Part shown: one piece after another, positions 9,803 through 21,473 of the stretch
Layout: each line of letters opens with the position of its first letter
Numbering within the stretch: the first letter of the stretch is position 1
Origin: Methylobacterium sp. Leaf465
GTDB lineage: Bacteria > Pseudomonadota > Alphaproteobacteria > Rhizobiales > Beijerinckiaceae
Reading direction: 5' to 3'
Assembly: GCF_001424705.1 (NCBI RefSeq)
Contig: NZ_LMRA01000003.1
Location: 1-64,000, forward strand
Length of the DNA: 64,000 nt
The notes under the pieces: generated by a model
Told to the model about the DNA's origin: nothing
The model's input: only the letters and a program-made list of their open reading frames with translations
Databases searched by the model: none
Made by a program: the position numbers and the translations under genes

Positions 9803-10740
9803 CCGTTCATGGCCTGACCCTCGACATCGTCCAGATGGTGCTCGTCACCATCGTGGCCGCCGCCACCCCGCTGATGATCGCGGCGCTCGGCGAACTCGTG
9901 GCCGAGCGCGCGGGCGTGCTCAACCTCGGCGTCGAGGGCATGATGGTGCTGGGCGCCGCCGCCGGTTTCGCGGTGGCGGTGGAGACCGGCTCGACCTTCG
10001 TCGGCGCGGTGGCCGGCGCCGGGGCGGGCCTCGCCCTCTCGGCCCTGTTCGGCCTCCTCACGGTGGTGCTGAGCGCCAACCAGGTCGCCTCCGGACTCGC
10101 CATGACGATCCTGGGTCTCGGGCTCTCGGGCCTCGTCGGGGCCTCCTATGTCGGCCTCAAGCGCGATCCGGCGCCGCATCTCGCCCTGCCCGGCCTCACT
10201 GACCTGCCCGGCCTCGGCCGCCTGCTCTTCGGGCAGGACGGCTTCGTCTATCTCGCCTTCGCGCTGGCGGCCGGGGTGTCGTGGTTCCTGTGGCGCACCC
10301 GCGCCGGCCTGATCCTGCGGGCCATCGGCGACGACCACACCGCCACCCACGCGCTGGGCCTGCAGGTGCGCAGGGTGCGCTTCCGCGCGGTGCTGTTCGG
10401 CGGCGCCTGCGCGGGTCTGGCCGGGGCCTACCTGTCGCTGTCCTACACCCCGTTCTGGGCGCCCGCGATGACGGCCGGGCGCGGCTGGATCGCCCTGGCC
10501 CTCGTGGTCTTCGCCTCGTGGCGCCCGTTCCGGGTGCTGGCCGGCGCCCTGCTGTTCGGCGGCGCCACGGTGCTTCAGCTCAACGCCCAGGCCGCCGGCC
10601 TCGGCCTGCCGGGGCAGGCGCTCTCCGCGCTGCCCTACCTTGCCACCATCCTGGCCCTGGTCTTGCTCTCCCTCGGCAGGCGCCGGGGCGGCTCCCTCGC
10701 CCCGGCGGCCCTCGGCCGGGTCTTCACCCCGCACCGGTAG
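9799..10740 (+). CDS. Nucleoside-type ABC transporter permease 2
   Basis: 313 aa from GTG 9799, overlapping the preceding stop by four bases. A hydrophobic BPD_transp_2 permease with the conserved region ALGELVAERAGVLNLGVEG near residues 30-48 and LRAIGDDHTATHALGLQVRR as the cytoplasmic loop, as in YufQ/NupQ proteins. It pairs with the upstream permease in the inner membrane. The binding-protein gene follows after 28 bases. Confidence 0.88.
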   Translation: MTVHGLTLDIVQMVLVTIVAAATPLMIAALGELVAERAGVLNLGVEGMMVLGAAAGFAVAVETGSTFVGAVAGAGAGLALSALFGLLTVVLSANQVASGLAMTILGLGLSGLVGASYVGLKRDPAPHLALPGLTDLPGLGRLLFGQDGFVYLAFALAAGVSWFLWRTRAGLILRAIGDDHTATHALGLQVRRVRFRAVLFGGACAGLAGAYLSLSYTPFWAPAMTAGRGWIALALVVFASWRPFRVLAGALLFGGATVLQLNAQAAGLGLPGQALSALPYLATILALVLLSLGRRRGGSLAPAALGRVFTPHR

Positions 10741-10768
10741 GCGCGCACTCTCGAAGGATCTTTGAACG

Positions 10769-11845
10769 ATGCGGATCGTGCAGGGGGCCCTGGTGGCCGT
10801 TCTCGCCCTCGGACTCGGGGGCGCGCAGGCGCAGGAGAAGAAGCCCGGCGAGAAGCTGAAGGTCGGCTTCGTCTATGTCGGCCCGGTGGCCGATTACGGC
10901 TACTCGTACCAGCACGACCAGAGCCGCAAGGCGCTCGCCGCGGCGCTGGGCGACGAGGTCGAGACCAGCTTCCTCGAGAACGTGCCGGAGGCCGACAGCG
11001 AGCGCTCCATCGAGAGCTTCGCGCGCTCCGGCTACGGCCTGATCTTCACCACCTCGTTCGGCTTCATGGAGCCGACCCTCAAGGTCGCCAAGAAATTCCC
11101 GAAGGTGAAGTTCGAGCACGCCACCGGCTACAAGCGGGCGCCCAACGTCTCGACCTACTCGGCCCGCTTCTACGAGGGCCGCTACGTCTGCGGCGTGATC
11201 GCCGGGCGCCTCTCGAAGACGGGCACGCTGGGCTACATCGCCTCGTTCCCGATCCCCGAGGTGGTGAGCGGCATCAACGCCTTCATGCTCGGCGCCCAGT
11301 CGGTGAACCCCGACATCAAGATCAAGATCGTCTGGGTGAACACCTGGTTCGACCCGGGCAAGGAGGCGGAGGCCGCCAAGGCGCTGCTGGCCCAGGGCGC
11401 CGACATCCTATCGCAGCACACCGATTCCGCCGCGCCGTTGCAGGAGGCGGAGAAGCAGGGCAAGCTCGCCTTCGGACAATCCTCGGACCAGATGCGTTTC
11501 GCCCCCAAGGCCCAGCTCACCTCCATCGTCGACGACTGGGACGGCTACGTCGTCGGCGAGGCCAAGGCCGTCCTCGACGGCACCTGGAAGAGCCACGACA
11601 CCTGGGGCGGCATCAAGGACGGCATGGTCGTGCTGGCGCCCTTCGCCAACATGCCCGACGACGTGAAGGCCCAGGCCGAGGCCACCAAGAAGGCGATCGC
11701 GGACGGCACGCTCCTGCCCTTCCACGGCCCCGTCTTCAAGCAGGACGGCAGCGAGGCGGTGAAGGCCGGCGAGAACGCTCCCGATCCGATGATCCTCGGC
11801 ATGAACTGGTACGTGAAGGGCATCAGCGACACGCTGCCGCGATAG
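10769..11845 (+). CDS. BmpA/Med-family periplasmic nucleoside-binding protein
   Basis: 358 aa. A signal peptide ends near AQAQ (residues 19-22) without a lipobox cysteine, so this looks like a soluble periplasmic protein rather than a lipoprotein. The body is a BMP-family (PnrA-like) binding protein: VGFVYVGPVADYGYSYQHDQ, ERSIESFARSGYGLIFTTSFGF, YEGRYVCGVIAGRLSKTGTLG and the hinge region DILSQHTDSAAPLQEAE. Bacterial relatives bind purine nucleosides or their bases and feed the double ATPase/permease system encoded directly upstream. A 9-bp hairpin follows the gene, before xdhA. Confidence 0.87.
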   Translation: MRIVQGALVAVLALGLGGAQAQEKKPGEKLKVGFVYVGPVADYGYSYQHDQSRKALAAALGDEVETSFLENVPEADSERSIESFARSGYGLIFTTSFGFMEPTLKVAKKFPKVKFEHATGYKRAPNVSTYSARFYEGRYVCGVIAGRLSKTGTLGYIASFPIPEVVSGINAFMLGAQSVNPDIKIKIVWVNTWFDPGKEAEAAKALLAQGADILSQHTDSAAPLQEAEKQGKLAFGQSSDQMRFAPKAQLTSIVDDWDGYVVGEAKAVLDGTWKSHDTWGGIKDGMVVLAPFANMPDDVKAQAEATKKAIADGTLLPFHGPVFKQDGSEAVKAGENAPDPMILGMNWYVKGISDTLPR

Positions 11846-11857
11846 GGGGTTCGAGAG

Positions 11858-11881
11858 CCCTCTCCCACCGCGGGGAGAGGG
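11858..11881 (+). terminator. 9-bp hairpin between the binding-protein gene and xdhA
   Basis: CCCTCTCCC and GGGAGAGGG form a perfect stem with loop ACCGCG. There is no T run after it. It may lower read-through into xdhA, stabilise the transporter mRNA end, or be one of the short GC-rich palindromic elements common in alphaproteobacterial intergenic DNA. Confidence 0.5.
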
Positions 11882-11905
11882 ACCGGTGTTCGACGAAGAG
11901 GTCGC

Positions 11906-13409
11906 ATGAGACACGCCATCCGCTTCCTCCTCGGGGCCGACGCGCGCACGATCGAGGCCTGCGACCCGACTCTAACGGTGCTCGACTGGCTGCGCGGTCC
12001 CGAGCGGCTGATCGGGACCAAGGAGGGCTGCAACGAGGGGGATTGCGGGGCCTGCACCGTGGTGGTGGTCCGCCCCGAGGGGCCGTCCGGCGCCGAGCGC
12101 CTGCGCTACCGCGCGGTGGATGCCTGCATCACCTTCCTGGGGATGCTCGACGGCTGCCAGCTCCTCACCGTGGAGCACCTGCGTGGGGCCGACGGCACGC
12201 TCCATCCGGTCCAGCGCCTGATGGTGGAGGAGCACGGCTCGCAATGCGGCTTCTGCACGCCGGGCTTCGTCATGTCGCTGTTCGCGATGACCAAGGATTC
12301 TCCTACCAAGGACCTGCTCGCCGCGACCGGCACGGTCCGAACCTCGGCGAGCCCCATCGACGACGCGCTCGCGGGCAACCTCTGCCGCTGCACCGGCTAC
12401 GCTCCCATCGTGCGCGCGGCCGAGCGTGCGTTGGCCGCACCGGAAGCGGATACCTTCGATGCCGCCCACGACGCCACCCTCGCCCGGCTGCTGGCCCTGC
12501 GCGACGACGAGACCGTGGCGGTCTCCGGGCCGAAGGGCCGCTTCTTCGCCCCCGCCACCCTTCCGGCGCTCGTCGATCTCATGGCCGAGCACCCCCAGGC
12601 GACGATCGTGGCCGGGGCCACCGACGTCGCCCTCTGGGTGACCAAGGGCCTGCGCGTCCTCGACCCGGTGATCTGGATCGGGCGGGTGCGAAGCCTGCGC
12701 GTCGTGGGCGAGGGCCCCGATCACCTGTATCTCGGAGCCGGCGTGAGCCTCTCCGACGCCGGCACGCACCTCGCCGGCCTGCACCCGGATCTCGGGGAGC
12801 TCTTCCGCCGCCACGGCGCCGCCCAGACCCGCAATGCCGGCACCCTCGGCGGTAACATCGCCAACGGCTCGCCCATCGGCGACGCGGCGCCGGCCCTGAT
12901 CGCCCTCGGGGCAAGCCTCCATCTCATCGGCCGTGGCAGCGAGCGCGAGATTCCCCTCGAAGACTTCTTCGTCGCCTATGGCCGGCAGGACCTGCGTCCG
13001 GGCGAGTTCGTCGCCGGGGTACGGGTGCCGAAGCTCGGCCCGGAGACGGTCTTTCGCGCCTACAAGATCTCGAAGCGCTTCGACGAGGACATCTCCGCCG
13101 TCCTCGGCGCCTTCCGGCTGACCGTCGACGCTGGCACGACCCGGCAGGCCCGCATCGCCTACGGCGGCATGGCGAGCACCCCGAAGCGGGCCGTCCAGGC
13201 CGAGGCCGCGCTCCTGGGCCAGTCCCTCGACCCGGCCGTCATCCCCGCCTTCAAGGCGGCGGTGGCCCGGGATTTTACGCCCCTCTCGGACATGCGGGCC
13301 TCGGCCGCCTACCGCCTCAAGGTCGCTGGCAACCTCATCGAGCGGCTGATCCACGAGGCCGCGCCGGAGGCCCCGGAAACCCGCCTCGCCACCGTCGGAG
13401 CGCCGGCCC

Positions 13410-13417
<8 letters not shown>
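11906..13417 (+). CDS. xdhA: Xanthine dehydrogenase small subunit (2Fe-2S and FAD)
   Basis: 503 aa. The N-terminal ferredoxin domain has Cys42, Cys47 and Cys50 in GCNEGDCGACTV and Cys74; the second 2Fe-2S domain has CGFC (114-117) and CRC (160-162). The FAD domain follows, with TIVAGATDVALWVTKG and NAGTLGGNIANGSPIGD, and the CO-dehydrogenase flavoprotein C-terminal region near YGGMASTPKRA. Xdh oxidises hypoxanthine and xanthine to urate in the cytoplasm, passing electrons from molybdenum through Fe-S and FAD to NAD. It overlaps xdhB by eight bases. The start has an AGAGG ribosome site. Confidence 0.95.
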
Positions 13418-15763
<2,346 letters not shown>

Positions 15764-15767
<4 letters not shown>

Positions 15768-16582
15768 GCGCCGATTCGTCGGAGGCGCTGTCGGAAGCCC
15801 TGGCGACCGCCCTCGCGGCGGGCGAGCCGGCGGCCCTCGTCGCCCTGTCGGAGGCGCGGGGCTCGACGCCGCGCGCGGCGGGCACCGCCATGCTGGTGAT
15901 GCCCGAACGGGTCGCCGGCACCATCGGGGGCGGCACCTATGAATGGTCGGGCATCGCCCGCGCCCGGGCGCTTCTGGCGGCGGGCGAGGCCGAGGCGATC
16001 CTGCGCAGGCCCCTGGGACCCGAGACCGGCCAGTGCTGCGGCGGGCACGTGACCCTGGTGATCCACCGGGCCGATGCCGGTACGCTCGCCGCCCTCCGGG
16101 CTTCGGAGGCCGAATCCGCCGCACGGGCGCCCCTGGTGATGATCTACGGCGCGGGCCATGTCGGGCGCGCCCTGGCCCTGGCGCTCGATCCGCTGCCCAT
16201 CCGTACGCGGATCATCGATGACCGGCCCGAGGAGATCGCACGGGTGTCGGGCGCGCGCGTCGCGCGGATCGTCGGCTCGGCCAGCGCCGCGGCGGAAGCC
16301 GCACTGCCCGGAGCCGCCCACGTGGTGGTCACCCACAGCCACGCCCTCGACAGCCTGATCTGCGCCAGCCTGCTGGAGGCGAACACCTTCGCGTATCTCG
16401 GTCTGATCGGGTCCGCCACGAAGCGGGCAACCTTCCTCGGCGCCTTTCGGGCGATGGGCCTGGACGAGGCAGCGCTGGCTCGCCTCGTCTGCCCGATCGG
16501 CGGGACGCGGGTGCGCGACAAGCGCCCCGCGGTCATCGCCGCCCTGGTGGCGGCCGAACTCCTCGCCGCCTTCGCGTCCTGA
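15764..16582 (+). CDS. xdhC: XdhC, molybdenum cofactor sulfuration/insertion chaperone
   Basis: 272 aa from GTG 15764, which overlaps the xdhB stop by four bases. The N-terminal XdhC/CoxI part carries ARGSTPRAAGTAMLV and GTIGGGTYEW; a Rossmann part follows with MIYGAGHVGRALALAL, and GLIGSATKRATF plus CPIGG lie near the C-terminus. XdhC binds the molybdenum cofactor, helps its sulfuration and hands it to XdhB. The longer frame open upstream is a shadow inside xdhB. It converges on the small secreted-protein gene that ends at 16586. Confidence 0.93.
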
Positions 16583-16585
16583 GCC

Positions 16586-16846
16586 TCAGGGACGTCCGGG
16601 CGGCGTCGAAGGCGCCTCGGTCCCGTGCACCGGCCGCTCCTCGATCGGAATGCCGCCGGCCCGGGGCGGAACCGGGATCGCGTCGCCGCTGCGGATCGCC
16701 TCCGCCTCGTTGCGGGGGCCGGCCCGCCCCTCGGTTCCCCCCGGGGCGGTGGCAGCCTCCATGCCGGCGGGCGCGCCGACGCCCTGGGCCAGGACCGGTC
16801 CGGCAAGGCCGAGGGAGAGGCTGAGAAGGCTGAGCACACGGATCAT
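16586..16846 (-). CDS. Small secreted protein, 86 aa (paralogue A)
   Basis: Start at ATG 16846. A clear signal peptide, MIRVLSLLSLSLGLAGPVLA-Q, precedes a short mature part with APAGMEAATAPGGTEGRAGP and no cysteine or membrane segment. I do not recognise the function. The mature N-terminus shares the spaced pattern AP[AG]G ... AP[AG]G..GR with two other small secreted proteins nearby (16885-17112 and 26234-26485), so the three look like paralogues. The gene lies 38 bases after paralogue B on the same strand and converges on xdhC. Confidence 0.6.
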   Translation of the reverse strand: MIRVLSLLSLSLGLAGPVLAQGVGAPAGMEAATAPGGTEGRAGPRNEAEAIRSGDAIPVPPRAGGIPIEERPVHGTEAPSTPPGRP

Positions 16847-16884
16847 GCGGTCTGGTTTCCTGGAAGCGGATGGTCGAGGCGGTT

Positions 16885-17112
16885 TCAACGGTGGCGGCGG
16901 GTGAGCGCCGGCTGGTGGCGGGCCTTGTGCCGGTGTCGGAAGGCGGAGCGGCCGCGCAGGCCGCCTGGGGCGGTGACCCGGGGCTGGCCCCCCGGCGCGA
17001 TCAGGGTGCCCTGGGCCCGGGCGGCTGGGGCAAACATCAGGGGACCCGTCAGGAGCAGCGCCGCGGCAAGACCGCGCGCCATCAGGGTCCGAACCGAAAG
17101 CCGATGCGTCAA
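16885..17112 (-). CDS. Small secreted protein, 75 aa (paralogue B)
   Basis: I choose the TTG start at 17112 because GGAGG lies seven bases upstream; an in-frame ATG at 17082 has no ribosome site. The product has an N-terminal signal (MARGLAAALLLTGPLMFAPAARA-Q within it), then APGGQPRVTAPGGLRGRSAF and a strongly basic, His/Arg-rich C-terminus. Function unknown. It shares the AP[AG]G...AP[AG]G..GR pattern with paralogues A and C. It follows the UraD-UraH gene by 122 bases on the same strand. Confidence 0.5.
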   Translation of the reverse strand: MTHRLSVRTLMARGLAAALLLTGPLMFAPAARAQGTLIAPGGQPRVTAPGGLRGRSAFRHRHKARHQPALTRRHR

Positions 17113-17234
17113 ATCCCATCCTCCCTGCGCCCCACGTAACCGGGGGCGATCAAGTTGCACGCAAAGGACATGCCGGAGCGGACTGAAATCACAAGGCTTT
17201 GTCACATCGTGCCGATGCCGCGGTCTCGGACCGC

Positions 17235-18116
17235 TCAACTGCCGCGATAGGTCTGGTAGCTCCACGGGCTCGCCACCAGGGGCACGTGGTAATGCCCTTC
17301 CGGATCGGCGACCCCGAAGCGCAGCGTGACGATGTCGAGGAAAGGCGGTTCGGGCAGGCCCGGACAGGTGGCGCGGAAGTGATCGCCGATGCGGAAACGC
17401 AGCTCGTAGGCGGCCACCGGAACGGGGCGTCCGCCGATCAGCGGCGCATCGGTGCGCCCGTCGGCATTCGTCACCGTCCGGGCGACCAGCACGGTCTCGG
17501 TCTCCGACACCCATTCGTGGAGCTCCACCGGGATCCCCGGCGCCGGCCGGCCCGCCACGGTGTCGAGGACGTGGGTGGAGATCCGGCCCGTGACGCGCGG
17601 CGCACCCGGCCCGCTCACCAGGGTGCCGAGGCGAAGGGCGGCGATGCGGAACATCTCTGCGAGGGCGGTCCGGCGCTCGCTCTCCGGGTCGGCGGCGAGG
17701 CGTGCCTGAAAGGTGCGCAGCAACGAGGCGCGACCGTGGCGCTTGACGCAGAGGATGAAGGGAAACCCGAAGGTCCGGCCATAGGCCGCATTCAGCGCCG
17801 CGAACCGCGCCTCTTCCGCCTCCGAGAGCCGATCGAGGCCGGCGGCCGCCTGCTCGGCGATGGAGTCGGGGGCGATCGTGCCGGCGTGGGCCGCACGCCC
17901 GGCCAGCTCGGGATGGTTGGTGAGAAGGGCGTGGCGGGCCGCCTCGGGCGCGGCGTCGACTGCCTCCTGCAGGGCGGCGAGCAGGGCCTGGACGGTGGGG
18001 AACGGCCGCTTCGCGGCGGCGGCCTCGGTGACCCAGGGCGCGTGCTCGAACACGGCCCCGAGGGCGGCAACGAAATCGCCGTGCGAAGCCTGGTTCAGGG
18101 CGTCGAGGGTCGGCAT
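17235..18116 (-). CDS. Fused OHCU decarboxylase and 5-hydroxyisourate hydrolase (UraD-UraH)
   Basis: 293 aa from ATG 18116; the upstream extension of the frame is shadow. Residues about 1-165 are UraD: TNHPELAGRA with catalytic His68, then YGRTFGFPFILCVKRHG. Residues about 178-293 are the transthyretin-like UraH: ISTHVLDTVAGRPAPGIPVE, a central loop and the terminal signature YRGS. UraH opens 5-hydroxyisourate to OHCU, and UraD decarboxylates OHCU to S-allantoin, so one polypeptide carries two successive steps after uricase. Fusions in both orders are known; here UraD is first. Uricase is encoded about 7 kb away, and allantoinase puuE further on. Confidence 0.95.
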   Translation of the reverse strand: MPTLDALNQASHGDFVAALGAVFEHAPWVTEAAAAKRPFPTVQALLAALQEAVDAAPEAARHALLTNHPELAGRAAHAGTIAPDSIAEQAAAGLDRLSEAEEARFAALNAAYGRTFGFPFILCVKRHGRASLLRTFQARLAADPESERRTALAEMFRIAALRLGTLVSGPGAPRVTGRISTHVLDTVAGRPAPGIPVELHEWVSETETVLVARTVTNADGRTDAPLIGGRPVPVAAYELRFRIGDHFRATCPGLPEPPFLDIVTLRFGVADPEGHYHVPLVASPWSYQTYRGS

Positions 18117-18281
18117 CGAGGATCCATCCCGCGCAGGTCGGAGGGCCGCGCAAGCCATAGCAGGCAGCGGGCCATCCGGCGCGGGCGCGTCGCCGCGCAA
18201 GGATCGCCAGGCGCGTGAAAATGTGGTCTGGCCGACGCTCCCGCTCGATCGATGAATGCCGGACGGGCAGCGAGGCCAGCC

Positions 18282-18650
18282 ATGATCCGCAAGACGCACC
18301 TTCCGCCCGACGCGACGCTGATCCAAGTCGCCGGTGAGCTCGCCGAGCCCGAGGAGTACCTACGCCGGCTCCTCGGGAACATGCGATTCTGTCAGAAACG
18401 GCACGGCGACGCCCTGGTGCGGATCGGGGTGACCGGGAAGGGCAAGGGCCGGGGTCTCAGCCCCTCTTACCGGATCGACTACCGGGTGGACGGGGTCGAG
18501 ACGGTCTTCAACGGATTCGGCGGCACCTCGCACAGCGTCTTCACCGAAACCAACGTCCGCGAGACGAACTGGAGCCGGGCCCACGCGACGATCCAGGAGG
18601 TCCAGCGCCTCTACGACGACCTGCGCAAGGGCCCTCCCCGCGCACCGTAA
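18282..18650 (+). CDS. Hypothetical protein, 122 aa
   Basis: I do not recognise the family. I prefer ATG 18282 because GCGAGG precedes it at good spacing; an earlier in-frame ATG at 18252 lacks one. The protein is soluble with no signal peptide: MIRKTHLPPDATLIQVAGEL, then a basic glycine/lysine stretch VTGKGKGRGLSPSYRIDYRV and a helical C-terminus IQEVQRLYDDLRKG. Third-position GC is high, consistent with coding. It is divergent from the uraD-uraH gene and 177 bases ahead of the GGDEF-EAL gene. Confidence 0.6.
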   Translation: MIRKTHLPPDATLIQVAGELAEPEEYLRRLLGNMRFCQKRHGDALVRIGVTGKGKGRGLSPSYRIDYRVDGVETVFNGFGGTSHSVFTETNVRETNWSRAHATIQEVQRLYDDLRKGPPRAP

Positions 18651-18827
18651 GCCTGCCGGAGACTCCCGTCCGTCGCCTGCCGATCCGACTTCAGGAGAAG
18701 GAGGGATCGGCATTTGGCGGAACTGTATGAATTCATACATTCGAAAGTCTGCTGTGTGAGATGAAGGAAGGCTCGATGCTCAATTCTATAGCAAGCGATC
18801 GGCTGTTTCGGGTCGATTAAAGGTTGC

Positions 18828-21473
18828 ATGTCAGATCTCACGGACCAGAAACCCGTGGGTGTGATGAGAATGGCCGGAGTGTCGCCGTCTCGGAGTGAGC
18901 CAGTAGCTGTCGAGGTCTTGAGCCAACCTGCGCCGGACCCGGAGCTGGACGCCGTATGCCGGACAGCGGCCGCGCTCTTCGGCGTTCGCTACGCCTTCGT
19001 CTCGCAACTGGACGGCGCCTGTCAGTGGTTCCTCGGCCGCGAGGGCCTGATCCTTCCGGGCACGCAGCGGGAGATCGCGTTCTGCGCCCACACGATTCGC
19101 GGCGAAGCCCATGCGCCCCTGATCGTGCTCGATACCCGTCGTGATCGACGTTTCGCCGCCAATCCGCTGGTCACGGGAGCCCCGTTCCTGCGCTTCTATG
19201 CCGGCGTGTCGATCGCTCTGGGTGACGGCCGCCATGCCGGCACCGTCTGCATTGCCGACACCGTTCCGCGCACCGGCTTCAGTGCGGCCCAGGTCCGGCG
19301 CCTGTCCGACCTTGCCCTCTTCGTCGAGGCGACCCTGCGCGGGCGCGCCGCCGAGTCGGAGGCCTGTCAGGCGCGCCATCGGGCCGAGGCCTCGGACACC
19401 CTCCTCCGCACCACCCTGGAACGCATGGATCAGGGCCTGCTGATGACTGATGCCGCGGACCGGATCCGGATCTTCAATCGCCGCGTGGCGACTCTGATAG
19501 GTGTGCCGGAGGAACTCCTCTACGACGGTGCGCCCTTCGCGGCCGTCCGGGCCCACCAGGCGGCGACCGGCGAGTTCGCTCACCTGCCCGACGCCTTGCG
19601 AGCCTGGCTGGAGTACGGTGCACCGGAGGCCCGCATCTACGATTACGAGCGCGTCCGCCCCGACGGGACCGTGCTTCAGGTCCGCACCCTGCCCCTGCCG
19701 CGGGGCGGGCTCGTGCGGACCTTCACCGACATGACGGCGCGCCGGGCGGCTGAGAGCGCCCTGCGCGCGAGCGAGGGCCGCTATCGGCTCCTCGCCGAGA
19801 ATGCCAACGACGTCATCGTCCTCGGCGATATCGCCATGCGCTGCCTCTACGTCTCGCCCGCCGTGCGGACGGTCCTCGGTTACGAGCCGGAGGACCTCAT
19901 CGGAACCACCGCGGCCGAGTTCTGCCACCCTGATGACGCAGCGGACCTTACGGAGCACTGGTCTCAGCTGAAGGCGGGTCGGGAGGGGCGGTTCGTCACC
20001 TGCCTGCGGCATCGTCACAAGGCTGGTCACTACGTCTGGATCGAGGCCTCCGTCCGCGTCCTGCCGGATGCGCAGGCCGAGGACCGGATCACCTACGTGG
20101 CGACCCTGCGCGACGTCAGCGCCCGTCGTGAGGCCGAGGAGCGGGTCCGTCACATGGCGCTGCACGACGCCCTGACCGGACTGCCGAACCGGACGCTGTT
20201 CCGCGACCGCCTGGATCAGGCGATCGCCCATGCACGCCGGGTTCGGACCGGCTTCGCGGTGCTGGCCTGCGACCTCGATCGCTTCAAGGCCGTCAACGAC
20301 AGTCTCGGCCATCCGGCCGGCGACGCGTTGCTGCGCATCGTCGCCGAGCGGATGCGCGCGGCTCTGCGACCCTACGATACCATCGCCCGCCTCGGCGGCG
20401 ACGAATTCGCCATCGTGCTCACCTATCTCGATGACGCGCGGGAAGCGGCCTGCCTCGCGGAGCGGCTGATCGCGGCGGTGAGCGAACCGATCGATCTCGA
20501 CGGGCAGAGCGTCGAAGTCGGCGTCAGTATCGGCCTGACCGTCGCGACGGAGCAGGACTGTGACCCGGACGAGCTGTTCAAGCGCGCCGACATCGCCCTT
20601 TACGAGGCCAAGGCGGCGGGGCGGAACACCCATCGGGAGTTCGAGCCGGATGCGGGGGCGCGCATCGCCACGCGCGGTCTCCTCGCCCTCGACATGAAGG
20701 AAGCGATCCGCCGCGATGCCTTCCATCTCGCCTACCAGCCCGTGGTCGATGCCGCGACGGGGACGGTGGTGGGCTTCGAGGCCCTGATGCGCTGGCGCCA
20801 TCCCGTGCAGGGCGATCTCGCGCCCGGCGCCTTCATTCCCCTCGCCGAGGAGACGGGGCTCATCGTGCCTCTCGGCGCCTGGGCCCTGCAGGAGGCTTGC
20901 CGGGAGGCGGCGGGCTGGCCCGCGCCGATCCGCGTCGCGGTGAACGTCTCGGCGGTGCAATTGCGGCGCCCGGGCCTCGAGGCCACGGTGCTGTCGGCCC
21001 TGGCCGCGAGCGGCCTCCCGGCGAACCGCCTCAAGCTGGAGGTGACCGAGAGCATGCTGATGCAGGATGCCGAGGCGGTCCTCGCCTGCCTACACCGTTT
21101 GCGGGGCCGCGGCGTCCGGATCGCCCTCGACGATTTCGGCACCGGCTACTCCTCGCTGAGCTACCTGCGCCGCTTTCCCTTCGACCAGATCAAGATCGAC
21201 CGTTCCTTCATCCGCGACATCGCCGATCCTGATGCCGCCGCGATCGTGCGGGCGGTGGTCGGCATCGGCGAGCGCCTCGGCATGGGCATCGTCGCCGAGG
21301 GCGTCGAGACCCCGGAGCAGCTCGACCTCGTGCGCCGGGAAGGCTGCACGCAGGTCCAGGGCTTCCTGTTCAGCCGGCCGCTGCCGCCGCGGGAGGCGTC
21401 CGCTTACATCGCGGCCCGTGCCGACCGGGCCGGAGCCTCACGGGGTCCGCGCGTGGCCGCCGGTCAAGGCTGA
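18828..21473 (+). CDS. GAF-PAS-PAS-GGDEF-EAL cyclic di-GMP signalling protein
   Basis: 881 aa, cytoplasmic. A GAF-like domain covers about 30-180 ([21 protein letters not shown] is typical), followed by two PAS domains (about 195-305 and 310-435), a diguanylate cyclase domain with an intact GGDEF near 523 ([11 protein letters not shown]) and a phosphodiesterase domain with EAL near 650 ([12 protein letters not shown]) and later [20 protein letters not shown]. Both catalytic domains look intact, so it may make and degrade c-di-GMP under GAF/PAS control. The region upstream (18660-18827) is relatively AT-rich, a likely promoter. It ends convergently with, and overlaps by 10 bases, the hydrolase gene on the other strand. 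Confidence 0.92.
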   Translation: MSDLTDQKPVGVMRMAGVSPSRSEPVAVEVLSQPAPDPELDAVCRTAAALFGVRYAFVSQLDGACQWFLGREGLILPGTQREIAFCAHTIRGEAHAPLIVLDTRRDRRFAANPLVTGAPFLRFYAGVSIALGDGRHAGTVCIADTVPRTGFSAAQVRRLSDLALFVEATLRGRAAESEACQARHRAEASDTLLRTTLERMDQGLLMTDAADRIRIFNRRVATLIGVPEELLYDGAPFAAVRAHQAATGEFAHLPDALRAWLEYGAPEARIYDYERVRPDGTVLQVRTLPLPRGGLVRTFTDMTARRAAESALRASEGRYRLLAENANDVIVLGDIAMRCLYVSPAVRTVLGYEPEDLIGTTAAEFCHPDDAADLTEHWSQLKAGREGRFVTCLRHRHKAGHYVWIEASVRVLPDAQAEDRITYVATLRDVSARREAEERVRHMALHDALTGLPNRTLFRDRLDQAIAHARRVRTGFAVLACDLDRFKAVNDSLGHPAGDALLRIVAERMRAALRPYDTIARLGGDEFAIVLTYLDDAREAACLAERLIAAVSEPIDLDGQSVEVGVSIGLTVATEQDCDPDELFKRADIALYEAKAAGRNTHREFEPDAGARIATRGLLALDMKEAIRRDAFHLAYQPVVDAATGTVVGFEALMRWRHPVQGDLAPGAFIPLAEETGLIVPLGAWALQEACREAAGWPAPIRVAVNVSAVQLRRPGLEATVLSALAASGLPANRLKLEVTESMLMQDAEAVLACLHRLRGRGVRIALDDFGTGYSSLSYLRRFPFDQIKIDRSFIRDIADPDAAAIVRAVVGIGERLGMGIVAEGVETPEQLDLVRREGCTQVQGFLFSRPLPPREASAYIAARADRAGASRGPRVAAGQG

